From contig NZ_JAVIWL010000001.1 in the NCBI RefSeq assembly GCF_034314045.1, positions 248,001 to 312,000 on the forward strand: a stretch of 64,000 bases of DNA, read 5' to 3'. The stretch's first letter is position 1; each line of letters opens with the position of its first letter. The notes below the pieces were generated by a model. The model was not told the origin of the DNA, ran no database searches, and worked only from the letters and a program-made list of their open reading frames with translations. The DNA is from Glaciimonas sp. CA11.2. GTDB lineage: Bacteria > Pseudomonadota > Gammaproteobacteria > Burkholderiales > Burkholderiaceae_D. Position numbers and translations under genes: made by a program. Positions 1 to 10,061 of this stretch are shown one piece after another.

Positions 1-60
1 TTGTGTCGACACATTCTGCCTGTGCATTATTATTGGGACAATAGAAAATAATTCACAATG

Positions 61-80
61 GCTTTGCATTTTTGCAAAGC
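61..80. promoter_or_regulatory. Inverted repeat upstream of LysR gene
   Basis: Perfect 8-bp arms (GCTTTGCA, 61-68, and TGCAAAGC, 73-80) around a 4-nt T loop lie 25 bp before the LysR start. The position suits an autoregulatory LysR operator or overlapping promoter element; this role is inferred from position only. Confidence 0.4.
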
Positions 81-104
81 AAGTATATTTAAGAAAATAC
101 AACG

Positions 105-1028
105 ATGGCGGCACTAGATTGGGACAACCTGCGCGTATTTCTGGAGCTGACACGCAGTCAGGGCTTGGTTGACGCAGCAAAAAAACTGGGTGTAGACCAT
201 TCGACCGTATCGCGACGAATGCGGCGCTTTGAAGAACAAGTTGGTAGCCAGCTATTTGAGCGCAATAATCAAGGCTATACCTTGACCGCCGAAGGTCATC
301 GCCTGATCGAATACGCAGAGCAGGTAGAAAGCACGGTGTATGCGGCGGCAGAAGAGTTGAGTGGACACAATAGATTGCTGTCGGGACAAGTCCGATTGGG
401 TGCCACCGAAGGTTTTGGTACTTTTGTGCTGGCACCGCATCTGGCGCACTTTTGCGCCCGCCACCCGCATATCAGTGTTGATTTGCTACCGGTGCCACGT
501 TTTGTTAATTTATCTAAACGAGAGGCGGATATCGGCGTCACCCTTGAGCGGCCGCAAAGTGGCAATTATGTCATGACCAAGCTCACCGATTACGTGCTCA
601 AGGTATACGCAACTCCGGCATATCTGGCTAACCACCCCACTATCCGCACAACAGACGATCTGGTAAGCCATCCTTTCATTGGCTACGTGGATGATTTGGT
701 TTTTTCGGAAGAGTTACGCTATAAAGAAAACGTCGCGCCCTCTGCATTTCGCGCTTTTCGCAGTACCAGCGTAATCGCGCAATATACGGCGGCATGCCGC
801 GGCCAAGGCCTGGCGATCCTGCCTTGTTTTCTGGCCCAGCAAAGCAATGATCTGGTACCGGTACTTGACGGCCAAGTCGACATACAGCGCACGTTTTGGC
901 TGGTCGCAGCGGCCGAAACCCGCAATGTAGCCCGCGTCGCCGCTTTGTGGAGCTATCTGCGCGACGTGATGGAACCTAACCGCGCCTACCTGATGGGTGA
1001 ATCACGTGATATGGTTTGGTTAGAGTGA
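105..1028 (+). CDS. LysR-family transcriptional regulator
   Basis: A 307-residue one-component DNA-binding regulator. The N-terminal winged helix-turn-helix covers about residues 4-63, with the typical recognition-helix run VDHSTVSRRMRRFEEQVG; a substrate-binding-like effector domain fills about 90-295. The length is normal for the family. It starts at ATG 105, before which the weak context AAATACAACG offers no strong ribosome binding site. No target gene follows on the same strand, so its target may be the gene divergent to it, left of the window. The inducer cannot be told from sequence. The family call is secure. Confidence 0.93.
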   Translation: MAALDWDNLRVFLELTRSQGLVDAAKKLGVDHSTVSRRMRRFEEQVGSQLFERNNQGYTLTAEGHRLIEYAEQVESTVYAAAEELSGHNRLLSGQVRLGATEGFGTFVLAPHLAHFCARHPHISVDLLPVPRFVNLSKREADIGVTLERPQSGNYVMTKLTDYVLKVYATPAYLANHPTIRTTDDLVSHPFIGYVDDLVFSEELRYKENVAPSAFRAFRSTSVIAQYTAACRGQGLAILPCFLAQQSNDLVPVLDGQVDIQRTFWLVAAAETRNVARVAALWSYLRDVMEPNRAYLMGESRDMVWLE

Positions 1029-1365
1029 CGAGAAGGTAAAAATCTTCCAGGCATATTGCAGTATTACCGCCCTGAAGTACCAACCAATCCGATGCAAACG
1101 TAAGGCTGAGCGAGGTCGACGATTATTGTAATGTCTCCTTGTATTCGCGGCGTGCATACTGTTATTGGTGGAGCACCGGGATAAATAAGGATACCCCAGA
1201 TCATACGTGCACCGATTCTCGTCAGTCCGACAGGCTCCCGATACGTTATAATCGCGAGTTCCCGGTAATGCCCAATTGCAGCATCCGCTGCAGCAGCCCA
1301 CGCGCATTTTCCCGTTTTCTGAAATCTATCAAGGCAAGCGACCGTAGTCGTTTGAAGCACGCATC
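1029..1365. other. Intergenic region before prfC
   Basis: These 337 bases hold no convincing gene. Short open frames exist on both strands, including a 98-codon minus-strand one, but none has a ribosome binding site or a recognisable domain. The prfC promoter should lie here; no clear -35/-10 pair was identified. Confidence 0.4.
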
Positions 1366-3078
1366 ATGCAAGAACCCATTTCCGCGCAACCGTCAGTCGA
1401 TCAAGCCATCGCTCAGGGGATTGATCACGCCAGCGAGCAAATCAGCGATTCTGCCGAAGTTTCCGCAAATAACGTTTCGCTCGAACAAATCGCCAGCGAA
1501 GTTGGACGCCGCCGCACTTTTGGTATTATTTCCCATCCTGATGCCGGTAAAACCACGCTGACCGAAAAACTGTTGCTGTTTTCAGGCGCGATTCAGTTAG
1601 CCGGTACCGTTAAGGGCCGCAAGAGCGGACGCCACGCCACCTCTGACTGGATGGAAATTGAAAAGCAGCGCGGCATTTCTGTCGCCAGCTCGGTTATGCA
1701 ATTCGAATACCGTGACCACGTGGTCAATTTACTCGACACACCCGGTCACCAGGACTTCTCGGAAGATACTTATCGCGTGCTGACTGCCGTAGACTCTGCA
1801 TTGATGGTGATCGATGCCGCCAAAGGTGTCGAAACACAAACCATCAAGCTGCTCAACGTTTGCCGCATGCGCAACACACCGATCATCACATTGATGAACA
1901 AGATGGATCGCGAAACCCGCGATCCGCTAGAGTTGCTCGATGAACTGGAAACAGTATTAAAAATCCAGTGCGCGCCGGTGACATGGCCAATTGGTATGGG
2001 TAAATCATTCCGCGGCGTATATCACCTGCTGCGGGACGAAATCTTATTGTTTGCGCCAGGGAGTGAAAAAGCCGATCAGACTTTCGAAGTCATCAAAGGC
2101 ATCGACAATCCACGTCTCGATGAGATGTTCCCGCGTGAGATTGAACAATTGCGGATGGAAGTCGAACTGGTGCATGGCGCATCCCATCCTTTCGATAAAG
2201 AAGCGTTTTTAGCGGGTATTCAGACGCCGGTGTTTTTCGGCTCTGCGATTAACAACTTCGGTATCCGCGAAATTCTTAATGCATTGATCGACTGGGCTCA
2301 GCCGCCCGGCGCACGCGATGCCACTATCCGCACTGTCGCACCGACAGAGAAACCATTCTCCGGCTTCGTATTTAAGATTCAGGCCAATATGGATCCGGCG
2401 CATCGTGACCGGATTGCCTTCCTGCGGGTCTGTTCTGGCCACTTCGAACGTGGCATGAAAATCAAGCATCTGCGCCTTAATCGAGAAATCAAGGTCTCGA
2501 ACGTCGTGACCTTCATGGCGTCGAGCCGTGAACAAGTTGAAGAAGCATTCGCTGGCGACATCATCGGCTTACCGAACCACGGCAATATGCAGATTGGCGA
2601 TAGTTTCTCAGAAGGCGAACTGTTGCAGTTCACTGGAATCCCCTACTTTGCGCCAGATTTTTTCCGCTCAGTACGGATTCGTAATCCACTGAAAATCAAG
2701 CAACTGCACAAAGGTTTGCAACAGCTAGGCGAAGAAGGTGCGATTCAGGTTTTCAAACCGGTTTCCAGCAGCGATCTGGTGCTTGGCGGCGTGGGTGTAC
2801 TGCAATTTGAAGTGGTTGCCAGTCGCTTGATGAATGAATACGGCGTCGATGCCGTGTTTGAAGGCACCAGCATTAGCAGCGCCCGCTGGATTAGCTGCGC
2901 CGATAAGAAGATGTTGGCGGATTTTGAAAGATCATCTGCCGGAAACTACCTTGCTCACGATGCCGCCGGCAATCTGGCTTATCTGGCGAGTTCGGGCGTT
3001 AACCTGCGTCTGGCGCAAGAGCGTTGGCCGCAAATTACATTCCACGAAACGCGCGAACATGCGGTGAAACTATCCTGA
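1366..3078 (+). CDS. prfC: Peptide chain release factor 3
   Basis: A translational GTPase that recycles RF1/RF2 from the ribosome after peptide release. The G1 motif HPDAGKTT lies near residues 57-64, the G3 motif DTPGHQDF near 124 and the G4 motif NKMD near 178-181. These are followed by the EF-Tu-like domain II and the RF3-specific C-terminal domain. At 570 residues it is about 40 longer than the usual ~530, the excess being a low-complexity acidic/Ser/Ala N-terminal leader before the conserved start ([16 protein letters not shown]). No later ATG, GTG or TTG fits before the G domain, so the long form is probably real. Monocistronic; a bidirectional terminator follows. Confidence 0.97.
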   Translation: MQEPISAQPSVDQAIAQGIDHASEQISDSAEVSANNVSLEQIASEVGRRRTFGIISHPDAGKTTLTEKLLLFSGAIQLAGTVKGRKSGRHATSDWMEIEKQRGISVASSVMQFEYRDHVVNLLDTPGHQDFSEDTYRVLTAVDSALMVIDAAKGVETQTIKLLNVCRMRNTPIITLMNKMDRETRDPLELLDELETVLKIQCAPVTWPIGMGKSFRGVYHLLRDEILLFAPGSEKADQTFEVIKGIDNPRLDEMFPREIEQLRMEVELVHGASHPFDKEAFLAGIQTPVFFGSAINNFGIREILNALIDWAQPPGARDATIRTVAPTEKPFSGFVFKIQANMDPAHRDRIAFLRVCSGHFERGMKIKHLRLNREIKVSNVVTFMASSREQVEEAFAGDIIGLPNHGNMQIGDSFSEGELLQFTGIPYFAPDFFRSVRIRNPLKIKQLHKGLQQLGEEGAIQVFKPVSSSDLVLGGVGVLQFEVVASRLMNEYGVDAVFEGTSISSARWISCADKKMLADFERSSAGNYLAHDAAGNLAYLASSGVNLRLAQERWPQITFHETREHAVKLS

Positions 3079-3105
3079 TCTGAAAGTGAAGGTTTATTCA
3101 GATGT

Positions 3106-3137
3106 AAAAAAAACGGTCCATTGGACCGTTTTTTTAT
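3106..3137. terminator. Bidirectional intrinsic terminator prfC / dctA
   Basis: The stem ACGGTCC / GGACCGT with a 3-nt loop is flanked by an A-run on the left and a T-run on the right, so it can end transcription from prfC (+) and dctA (-). Confidence 0.9.
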
Positions 3138-3189
3138 TTGTCTCAAGACATAACGGCAAATGCCGTATCCCGTTTTACGTCTAGACATC

Positions 3190-4521
3190 TCAAGCTTTGT
3201 AAGCCCCTTTGTTATCGGCAGTGGCCAATTTAGCATTCTGGTACTCAAGTTCCTGCTCCGGATCGACCTTACCATCCAATTGTTGATGCAACCGTACTTC
3301 ATCCAAATCGCCCGACCATTTTGCGACCACAATCGTCGCAATACCGTTACCGACAGTATTGGTCAAAGCCCGTGCTTCGGACATAAAGCGGTCGATTCCC
3401 AGGATCAGCGCTAATCCTGCGACCGGCACATGACCAACCGCGGTCAATGTTGCTGCCAGCACAATGAAGCCACTACCCGTCACGCCAGCTGCACCTTTAG
3501 ACGTCAATAACAACACCAGCAGCAAGGTAATCTGATGCCAAATCGTCAACGGTGTGTCCGTCGCCTGCGCAATGAATATGGCTGCCATGGTCAGGTAAAT
3601 CGACGTACCGTCCAAATTAAAAGAGTAGCCTGTTGGGATCACCAGACCAACCACCGATTGCTTGGCACCAAGGTTTTCCATCTTCGCCATCAAGCGCGGC
3701 AACACCGTCTCTGATGATGATGTGCCCAAGACGATTAATAACTCTTCCTTGATGTATTTAACAAACTTCCAAATACTAAAACCATGCAATCTGGCAACGG
3801 TGCCAAGTACAACGAAAACAAAGATGAGACAAGTTGCGTAAAACAACCCCATCAGTTTTCCCAGTGACAACAGTGAACCGATACCGTATTTACCAATAGT
3901 GAATGCCATCGCACCAAAAGCACCGATTGGAGCCACTTTCATGATCAGGCCCACAATGCCGAATAAGACATGTGACAGTTTTTCGATCAAATCAAAAATC
4001 AGCGTGCCACGACCGCCAAAACGATGCAGTGCAAAACCAAAAAGTACCGATATCAATAGCACCTGCAAAATGTTGCCTTGCGCAAAAGCATCGACAAAAG
4101 TGCTAGGAATAATGTGGAAGAAAAAGTCGCTGGTGGACTCCATTTTGCCAGGCGCTGTGTAGGCGGCGAGGCTTTTGGTATCCAGCGCGGTGACGTCAAT
4201 ATGCATCCCTGCACCCGGCTGAAAAATATTGATCATAATCAAACCGATGACCAAGGCCAGCGTGCTCATGATCTCAAAATAGAGTAAAGCCATCCCGCCG
4301 GTTTTGCCGACTTTTTTCATGTCTTCCATACCGGCAATACCAATCACTACGGTACAGAAAATAACCGGTGCGATGATCATCTTGATCAGTTTGATAAAGC
4401 CGTCGCCCAACGGCTTCATTGAAGCCCCGGTTTCCGGGTAAAAGTGTCCCACCAATACACCAATGACGATGGCGGTCAATACCTGGACGTACAGTGATTT
4501 ATACAGCGGCTTTTTTGCCAT
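3190..4521 (-). CDS. dctA: C4-dicarboxylate:cation symporter DctA
   Basis: An inner-membrane carrier of the DAACS family for uptake of succinate, fumarate and malate. The 443-residue product has the family hallmarks: a serine-rich re-entrant stretch ([14 protein letters not shown]), the helix-7 motif [15 protein letters not shown] and the C-terminal motif [17 protein letters not shown]. The frame is open 25 codons further upstream, but ATG 4521 ([13 protein letters not shown]) matches the usual family start and is preceded by GGAGAG at 4527-4532, so that start is chosen. No two-component dctBD genes are adjacent. It shares a terminator with convergent prfC. Confidence 0.96.
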   Translation of the reverse strand: MAKKPLYKSLYVQVLTAIVIGVLVGHFYPETGASMKPLGDGFIKLIKMIIAPVIFCTVVIGIAGMEDMKKVGKTGGMALLYFEIMSTLALVIGLIMINIFQPGAGMHIDVTALDTKSLAAYTAPGKMESTSDFFFHIIPSTFVDAFAQGNILQVLLISVLFGFALHRFGGRGTLIFDLIEKLSHVLFGIVGLIMKVAPIGAFGAMAFTIGKYGIGSLLSLGKLMGLFYATCLIFVFVVLGTVARLHGFSIWKFVKYIKEELLIVLGTSSSETVLPRLMAKMENLGAKQSVVGLVIPTGYSFNLDGTSIYLTMAAIFIAQATDTPLTIWHQITLLLVLLLTSKGAAGVTGSGFIVLAATLTAVGHVPVAGLALILGIDRFMSEARALTNTVGNGIATIVVAKWSGDLDEVRLHQQLDGKVDPEQELEYQNAKLATADNKGAYKA

Positions 4522-4930
4522 TTTATCTCTCCATTTACACATATTGTGCTTAGATTTTTTCTGCCTGCGGCAATCTTTGTTAACTCTGCACCACATATCG
4601 GCAATAAGTCAACGACAGCCACGCAACAATATTCTTCCCTAATACCCTTTTCCAATTTTTGGTACTGCACTCGTTAATCACGAGCAAGCAAAGTTGCTTG
4701 TGACAGTAAAAGCCATAAAAATTAGGAAGTCCGCAACTTTAGCTGAACCAGACAGTATCGTTCAAGCTATTTGCAGAGATATGTGGAAATCACTTAGCCG
4801 CGATGAAAGCGAGCAGGAGAGCGTTAAAAAAGGAAAATTGAAGTATTTAGATGGCTGTGGCGCTGGCTGGCCATCGAGAAAGTTTCTGCAGGGACGCGCG
4901 CTCTCGTCCCTCGCCCTTTAGCGTTTGAAA
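4522..4930. other. Intergenic region dctA / CBS protein gene
   Basis: These 409 bases contain the dctA promoter region and a small hairpin (CAAGCAA/TTGCTTG near 4685-4700) without a T-run. The one plus-strand frame of 75 codons looks random. No other element was seen. Confidence 0.4.
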
Positions 4931-6235
4931 TTACTGCACGGTTGCCGGATATACTTTCACCAGCACGATACGTGGCCCGTTCATCTTTTTGACGACAATA
5001 TCAAAACCATCGAACGCGACTTTCTGACCCTCTTGCGGCAGATTACCCAACTTGGCCATAATCAATCCGCCCACCGAGTCAACGTCGTCGATCTCTTCGA
5101 TATCGCCACCCAAAATTCGCTCCAGTGAGAAGATCGGCAAACTACCTTTACCCACCAACGTACCATCCTCAAGACGCGTCCAATCATTGTCGTTAAGACG
5201 GAACTCGTCGCGAATTTCACCCACCAATGCACCCAACAGGTTATCAAGTGTAATAAAACCACGCGGTACCAAGCCTTTTTTGCCGATGATGGCAAAGTGC
5301 GGCGCGCCACTGCGTACGAGGCGAAATAAGGCCAAAGCAGACATGCGAGAGGAAATATACTGGACCGGACGCAAATACTCTTTCAAGCTTTCTATCGACT
5401 TCCCTTCTTGCTGCGCGAAGAAAAGATCCTTCATATGCACAACACCAAGAACGGTCACCCCATCATCGTCAAAATAAGGATAACGACTAAAGCGATGGCG
5501 ATAAATAATTTGCAAATTTTCGTGGAGGCTTAAATTGGCATGTAGTGCCGCAACCTCATTAATTGGCCGCATCAGATCCGATACTTCGAGTTCACTGAAA
5601 TCCAATGTTTGCGCAAGCACATTCCACTCATCCGGCGTGAACCTTTCGCTGGAGCGGCTGCTCCGTAAAATCAATTTCAACTCATCGGCAGAGTATTGCG
5701 TATCATGGCCGTGGCCTTGCGCTAAGCCAAATAATTTTAGTAGTCCGTTGGCGCTGGCGTTCAACAACCAGATTGCCGGGTACATCATCCAGTAGAAACC
5801 ATATAGTGGCAACGCACTCCACATGCCCACTACTTCAGGATTACGAATGGCCATGGTCTTTGGCATAAGTTCACCGACCACGATATGTAGGAATGAAATA
5901 ACAAAAAATGCGAAGATAAAGGAAGCGCCGTGAATAATCTCGGGAGATGCAATGCCAATCCAGCCAAAAACGGGTTCCAACAATCCGGCAAAAGCCGGTT
6001 CACCAATCCAACCTAAACCAAGCGAGGCCAATGTAATGCCTAGCTGACAAGCAGATAAATAAGCGTCTAGCTGGCGGTGCACCGTCGATAAAATGCGTCC
6101 GCGTGTCCCGTGTGTTTTGGCAATTGCCCGAATCCGCGTTTGACGCAATTTAACTAAACTAAACTCGGCGGCAACAAAAAAGCCATTGAGCGCAACCAAA
6201 AATAGCGCGGCAATGACTAATAACAAGTTATTCAA
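4931..6235 (-). CDS. CorC/HlyC-family CBS-domain membrane protein
   Basis: A 434-residue integral membrane protein with a DUF21/CNNM transmembrane domain (about 1-190, opening with a hydrophobic helix and the motif NGFFVAAEFSLV), a CBS pair (about 205-325) and a C-terminal CorC_HlyC domain (about 345-428, with DGTLVGKGSLPIFSLE). Homologues are annotated as hemolysin-like, magnesium/cobalt efflux or CNNM-type transporters; the actual substrate is not deducible. Translation probably starts at TTG 6235, preceded by GGAAGAGA at about 5-nt spacing. The nearest ATG upstream is in another frame and stops at once. No operon partner is evident. Confidence 0.88.
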   Translation of the reverse strand: MNNLLLVIAALFLVALNGFFVAAEFSLVKLRQTRIRAIAKTHGTRGRILSTVHRQLDAYLSACQLGITLASLGLGWIGEPAFAGLLEPVFGWIGIASPEIIHGASFIFAFFVISFLHIVVGELMPKTMAIRNPEVVGMWSALPLYGFYWMMYPAIWLLNASANGLLKLFGLAQGHGHDTQYSADELKLILRSSRSSERFTPDEWNVLAQTLDFSELEVSDLMRPINEVAALHANLSLHENLQIIYRHRFSRYPYFDDDGVTVLGVVHMKDLFFAQQEGKSIESLKEYLRPVQYISSRMSALALFRLVRSGAPHFAIIGKKGLVPRGFITLDNLLGALVGEIRDEFRLNDNDWTRLEDGTLVGKGSLPIFSLERILGGDIEEIDDVDSVGGLIMAKLGNLPQEGQKVAFDGFDIVVKKMNGPRIVLVKVYPATVQ

Positions 6236-6452
6236 TGCATCTCTTCCATAATATAAACAAGCACTAAGTATAGGCGAACGAACACAGTGCGGTGTGATGC
6301 GTTTTTATGGGATGCAAGAAATAAGCCGCAAAACAAGCGATTTAACGGGCACAAAGGGTGAAACCAAGAATAAATAAAACTTTGACCTGATGGTCAAAGA
6401 AATATATTCATTTTTTTGGATAGAATCTGGAAGAGATTAATATCTAAAATTT

Positions 6453-6500
6453 CTCCATAAATTATTAATTTAATAATTTAATATTTAATAATTTATGGAG
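6453..6500. repeat. Perfect 16-bp inverted repeat, AT-rich
   Basis: Arms CTCCATAAATTATTAA (6453-6468) and TTAATAATTTATGGAG (6485-6500) are exact reverse complements around a 16-nt AT-only loop. It could form a cruciform or RNA hairpin; no T-run follows, so it is not a standard terminator. Confidence 0.8.
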
Positions 6501-6512
6501 GATTTCGATTCC

Positions 6513-6541
6513 GGATTGATTCAGGATTGATTCAGGATTGA
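6513..6541. repeat. 11-bp tandem repeat (about 2.6 copies)
   Basis: GGATTGATTCA occurs at 6513-6523 and 6524-6534, with a partial third copy GGATTGA from 6535. It lies just right of the long inverted repeat in non-coding DNA. Confidence 0.75.
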
Positions 6542-6640
6542 AAATTCAGAATTTATCATCCGACTTGCTAGCAAGATGATTTTTAGTCCGGTTTAAAAAT
6601 GGCAACAGAGTGTGGCTAATGTGTACATAAAACCTACAAA

Positions 6641-7837
6641 CTACATCATCGTTGCTAACGCACATTGTCGATAATGCTCTGCTGCCTTTTCAGCGTTTTC
6701 CAAACCCTCGTGCAATTGCGCCAGTTTAAGGTGCGCTTCGCGCACGGTACGTGGTTCAGTGGCATTCGATAACGCCTGCTGTAAATGGCGCTGCGCCTTG
6801 CCCCACAACTTTTGTTTAAGGCAAAAGGTGCCAAGCGTCAGGGCTAATTCAGGGTCCTGCGGCTCTATAGCCGTCCAAGCCTCACATCGTTCAATTTGCG
6901 TCCGCAGCGCCGGTGTCCCTTCGCCCGCGACCGAGTCACGGTATACGCGCATCAATCGCACATCCCACTCAACCATCAAAGACTTCTCGATCATATTCCG
7001 CGCTTCATCCTGCATTTCGCGCTGCGTAAAGGCGCTAGCGGCGCGAATGACAAGGGACGGCTTGACACGATCCTCTGCCGGAATCGTCAACCATAGACGT
7101 TGAAGTGACTCCGCATCATGCGAAGCATCCTTCAACAAATCGTCATATGCCAACTCACGCAGCCGGCTCGACAGCACGGGATTCAATGCATCATGCTTAT
7201 CGAGTGTTTTCACCAGGCGTAGGACTTCAGGCCAGTTCTTGGCTTGCTGGTTTGCTTTTAATGCCAGACGCAAAGCTTGAATATGGCGAATGCCGCTCGC
7301 ATTAAGCTCACTCACCGCGACCAGCGCGGCTTGCGGCTTATGTTCGTCCACCAGCAAGTTCAGCGTCGTCATCAGGCGCGCCGTCTTCATCGCTTCTTTG
7401 TCTTCGATACTTGAGAGCCAGATATCGCGACGGTCAAACTGTCCCATGCGATGCGCGGCACGAGCGGCGATCAACGCTGCAACGCCCAAATTGTCGTTCA
7501 ATTCGGCGGCACGCGTGGCGGCCTTTTCGGCTTGGCCAAAACGTCCCTCAAACAAAGACTTAAGAGCGTCACGAAGTGCTTTATTGGATCGCTCTTCACG
7601 CTTTTGACGGCGATAAGAGATCACTTTTCCTGGTAATTTTTGTGTAGTCCGAATGGCGCGGACCAATATATATAAGGCAATGAAGAACAACGCTTGCAAT
7701 AACAGGAAAAAATTCAGCGACAAATCTATGCGCTTAAACGAATAAAACAACGCGACGTTACCAACGTTATAACGGGCAGCGACAGCCAAGCCAATGGCGG
7801 CGGCAAACAGGGCAATGAGCCAAAGAAAAAATCGCAT
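6641..7837 (-). CDS. hemY: HemY-type heme-operon TPR membrane protein
   Basis: A 398-residue protein of the proteobacterial HemY_N/TPR family. This is not the protoporphyrinogen oxidase that carries the same name in Bacillus. Two N-terminal membrane helices (about 3-25 and 42-62) precede a basic linker and tetratricopeptide-like helices reaching the C-terminus, for example GKAQRHLQQALSNA and EKAAEHYRQCA. Its exact biochemical role in heme synthesis is unresolved in the family. It is the last gene of the hemC-D-X-Y operon, starting 4 bases after the hemX stop, so translational coupling is likely. Confidence 0.9.
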   Translation of the reverse strand: MRFFLWLIALFAAAIGLAVAARYNVGNVALFYSFKRIDLSLNFFLLLQALFFIALYILVRAIRTTQKLPGKVISYRRQKREERSNKALRDALKSLFEGRFGQAEKAATRAAELNDNLGVAALIAARAAHRMGQFDRRDIWLSSIEDKEAMKTARLMTTLNLLVDEHKPQAALVAVSELNASGIRHIQALRLALKANQQAKNWPEVLRLVKTLDKHDALNPVLSSRLRELAYDDLLKDASHDAESLQRLWLTIPAEDRVKPSLVIRAASAFTQREMQDEARNMIEKSLMVEWDVRLMRVYRDSVAGEGTPALRTQIERCEAWTAIEPQDPELALTLGTFCLKQKLWGKAQRHLQQALSNATEPRTVREAHLKLAQLHEGLENAEKAAEHYRQCALATMM

Positions 7838-7841
7838 AAAC

Positions 7842-9110
7842 CTATCGCTTGTTTTTGTAAGTACGAATCGCAGCCAGACTGTCCAACGCTGGCATATTGA
7901 TTGACAAATTATTACCTTGTATCTGCTTTAACAGGGCCTGCGCGGTCTGCGTCTGCTTGGCACGGGTATCAAAATATTTCGTGATAGTTTCTTGCGCTGC
8001 GATCAAATCACTGCGGAAAGCCGACTCATTATGTGACAACAAACCAAGCCTTGCATTGAGCAAGCGTAATTTCAGATTCTCGCGTGCGTAGTATGCTTGC
8101 GTGGGCGACAAGAGCAACGCATCGGGCGAATTGACCGTCCGTACTCGTATAAGCTGGCCAATTTCTACCCACATTTCGGCAGTCCAGCTTTGCCACGTCT
8201 GCTTAATTACGTCGCCCCAATTGGTGCGAAGCTGACCATTTATTGATGTTGTGTTATCAAAAGCGGTCTTACCAACCAAATTAGCATCATTAGCCTTAGA
8301 CCCTTTCGATCCTACCGGATGCGATCCTTTGTTGCTCAGCTTCTCGACGGACTGATTGATAGGTGGACTGGCTGGCGCGTTAATTGGCTGACTGGCCACG
8401 GCTACCGGTTGCACGTCTGATAACAAGGGAAGACTGTCTATTTGACTAATTAAACTATCCAGGCGCACTGCAATGCCAGTGGTATCAAGCGTCGGTAGTG
8501 CCTTCAGTCTATCGATATCGTGCGCAATAGCACTACGAATGATGACGAATTGCGGCTTGTCGGATCGCGCCAAATTCTTATCGGCATTTTCCAAGGCGAT
8601 CAATGCCCCCGACACGTTACCCGCTAATTGCAATTGCTGGCTGGCGGTAGACAAAACATCCTCGACTTCAGATAACGCCCAATCATCGCCATTTTTTGAA
8701 AGATCCTGATATAACTGCGCCAACGCAAGCTGCTGACTTTGAGACTCAACTTGCTTGTTTTCCAACACAGCAACTTTCGCCTGAAGCTCTTTAGTCCCGT
8801 CCTGAACCGATTTAACTACAACTTTAGTGTCGTTATTACTACTATCGCCCACTTGCAAACGTCGCGCCATCTCAGTGCGCAACTTCACATTTTCGTTGTG
8901 AGAACTCCACCATTGCGCGGCCAGCAAGACTGCAAGTATCAGCACGAGAACATAGACCGTGCGTAACTGCTTATTAGCACTTTTGCCATTATTCAATGCG
9001 TATGGCTGCAACACGGAAGTATGCGGCGGCGAAGACGACGCGTTAATTTGTGGACCAGCTGTAGGGCCAGCGGGCTGGTGTGAGTGGGGAGTGGATTGCG
9101 GTTCAGTCAT
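7842..9110 (-). CDS. hemX: HemX-family membrane protein
   Basis: A 422-residue protein in the usual HemX position between hemD and hemY. A Pro/Ser/His-rich cytoplasmic N-terminus is followed by one membrane helix (about 50-68, VYVLVLILAVLLAAQWW), a coiled-coil stretch (about 75-130) and a large domain with the family-typical block around TWQSWTAEMWVEIGQLIRVR. Older annotations call such proteins uroporphyrin-III C-methyltransferase, but no SAM-binding methylase motifs are visible. The linker around residues 235-275 is Pro/Ser/Lys-rich and variable. ATG 9110 lies 2 bases after the hemD stop. Confidence 0.9.
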   Translation of the reverse strand: MTEPQSTPHSHQPAGPTAGPQINASSSPPHTSVLQPYALNNGKSANKQLRTVYVLVLILAVLLAAQWWSSHNENVKLRTEMARRLQVGDSSNNDTKVVVKSVQDGTKELQAKVAVLENKQVESQSQQLALAQLYQDLSKNGDDWALSEVEDVLSTASQQLQLAGNVSGALIALENADKNLARSDKPQFVIIRSAIAHDIDRLKALPTLDTTGIAVRLDSLISQIDSLPLLSDVQPVAVASQPINAPASPPINQSVEKLSNKGSHPVGSKGSKANDANLVGKTAFDNTTSINGQLRTNWGDVIKQTWQSWTAEMWVEIGQLIRVRTVNSPDALLLSPTQAYYARENLKLRLLNARLGLLSHNESAFRSDLIAAQETITKYFDTRAKQTQTAQALLKQIQGNNLSINMPALDSLAAIRTYKNKR

Positions 9111-9112
9111 AG

Positions 9113-9895
9113 TTAGAATTGTAACGCGTCGAGTAGTCGTTCGTCCCCTGAGCCTGTCAGGGTTACTGCAGTAAATCCTAGCGCATGTGCAGTATCGGCA
9201 ATGCGGGCGTGGGGAACTAGTAAATTTTTCTGTTGCATTTTTACAACATTAGGATCATCTTGTGCAACGTTTTCCATGGTTTGCACCATCTGCATCAATA
9301 TTCTAAGGGCTTCTGAACTTGTGACTATCCAGTCATTTTGAGTCATCAGCAATTCCTGCAATTGGGTCGCCACAGCAGGCGTCATCGCAGGAGCCTGACG
9401 GCGGTATGACGAGAGCGACAACACCTCAGCGCCAGCAGCGCGCAAACTATCGGCTAACAACTCACGTCCACTGTCACCACGTACGATCAATACGTGTCGC
9501 CCTGATAAGCCAGGTAAATCTAACGCCTCCAGCAATCCTTCTGAGTCCGTTTTTGCAGCGTCAGGTGGGCTAAAAATAATCGCATTTTGTGCGCTGACGC
9601 CGTGGCGTCCCAACGCCAGTCGGCTACCTTCACCAACAATGCCAATTGCCACGCCGGGCGGCCACTGCGCTATATACTTGAAAGCCGCATCAATGGCATT
9701 AGGGCTGACAAACGCGACCATTGCAAAGCGATCAAGCGTTACCAACGTTGCTTGTAATTCAGCATCATCGGTCAGCGGTAGAATTTCCAATAATGGAAAG
9801 ATAACCGGTTCTCCACCTCGGGCCGTAATCTCTTGCGCCAGCAGTACCGCTTGCGCTCGCGGACGTGTAATCACGATCGGTCGCCGTCTACTCAT
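9113..9895 (-). CDS. hemD: Uroporphyrinogen-III synthase
   Basis: Cyclises hydroxymethylbilane to uroporphyrinogen III in heme/siroheme synthesis. The 260-residue product shows the two-domain HemD layout: N-terminal VITRPRAQAVLLAQEI, the central RGDSGRELLADSLRAAGAEV block and the interdomain SYRRQ. The C-terminal motif is NDWIVTSSEALR. The family has low sequence identity, so operon context adds weight. ATG 9895 is chosen over the in-frame TTG 9904 because AGGAG at 9906-9910 is 10 nt from the ATG but almost touches the TTG. A 166-base gap separates it from hemC, wider than the other joints of the operon. Confidence 0.93.
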   Translation of the reverse strand: MSRRRPIVITRPRAQAVLLAQEITARGGEPVIFPLLEILPLTDDAELQATLVTLDRFAMVAFVSPNAIDAAFKYIAQWPPGVAIGIVGEGSRLALGRHGVSAQNAIIFSPPDAAKTDSEGLLEALDLPGLSGRHVLIVRGDSGRELLADSLRAAGAEVLSLSSYRRQAPAMTPAVATQLQELLMTQNDWIVTSSEALRILMQMVQTMENVAQDDPNVVKMQQKNLLVPHARIADTAHALGFTAVTLTGSGDERLLDALQF

Positions 9896-10061
9896 GCAGA
9901 TCAAACTCCTAAAATGGTTGCCCTGTTGCTTTGCTGCGTCGCTTTACTAGGTTTCTTGGGCTTCTCGCAAAACATCAAAAAGCCATTAAAACCGCTAAAA
10001 CTATTAGCAGAAGCACCGACTCCTTCATATATCGCGTTAGAACCTTATTGGAATCCTCTGA

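Larger units (their letters stand above)
6236..6640. other. AT-rich intergenic region
   Basis: This 405-bp gap between two minus-strand genes codes for nothing recognisable. It contains a long inverted repeat (6453-6500) and an 11-bp tandem repeat (6513-6541), listed separately, plus the upstream region of the CBS-protein gene. Confidence 0.5.

Noticed and set aside
1064..1360. 98-codon minus-strand frame before prfC
   Set aside because: Hydrophobic, cysteine-containing but without domain, start signal or neighbours; likely chance in a non-coding gap.
4694..4921. 75-codon plus-strand frame between dctA and the CBS-protein gene
   Set aside because: No ribosome binding site and no recognisable similarity; composition looks random.
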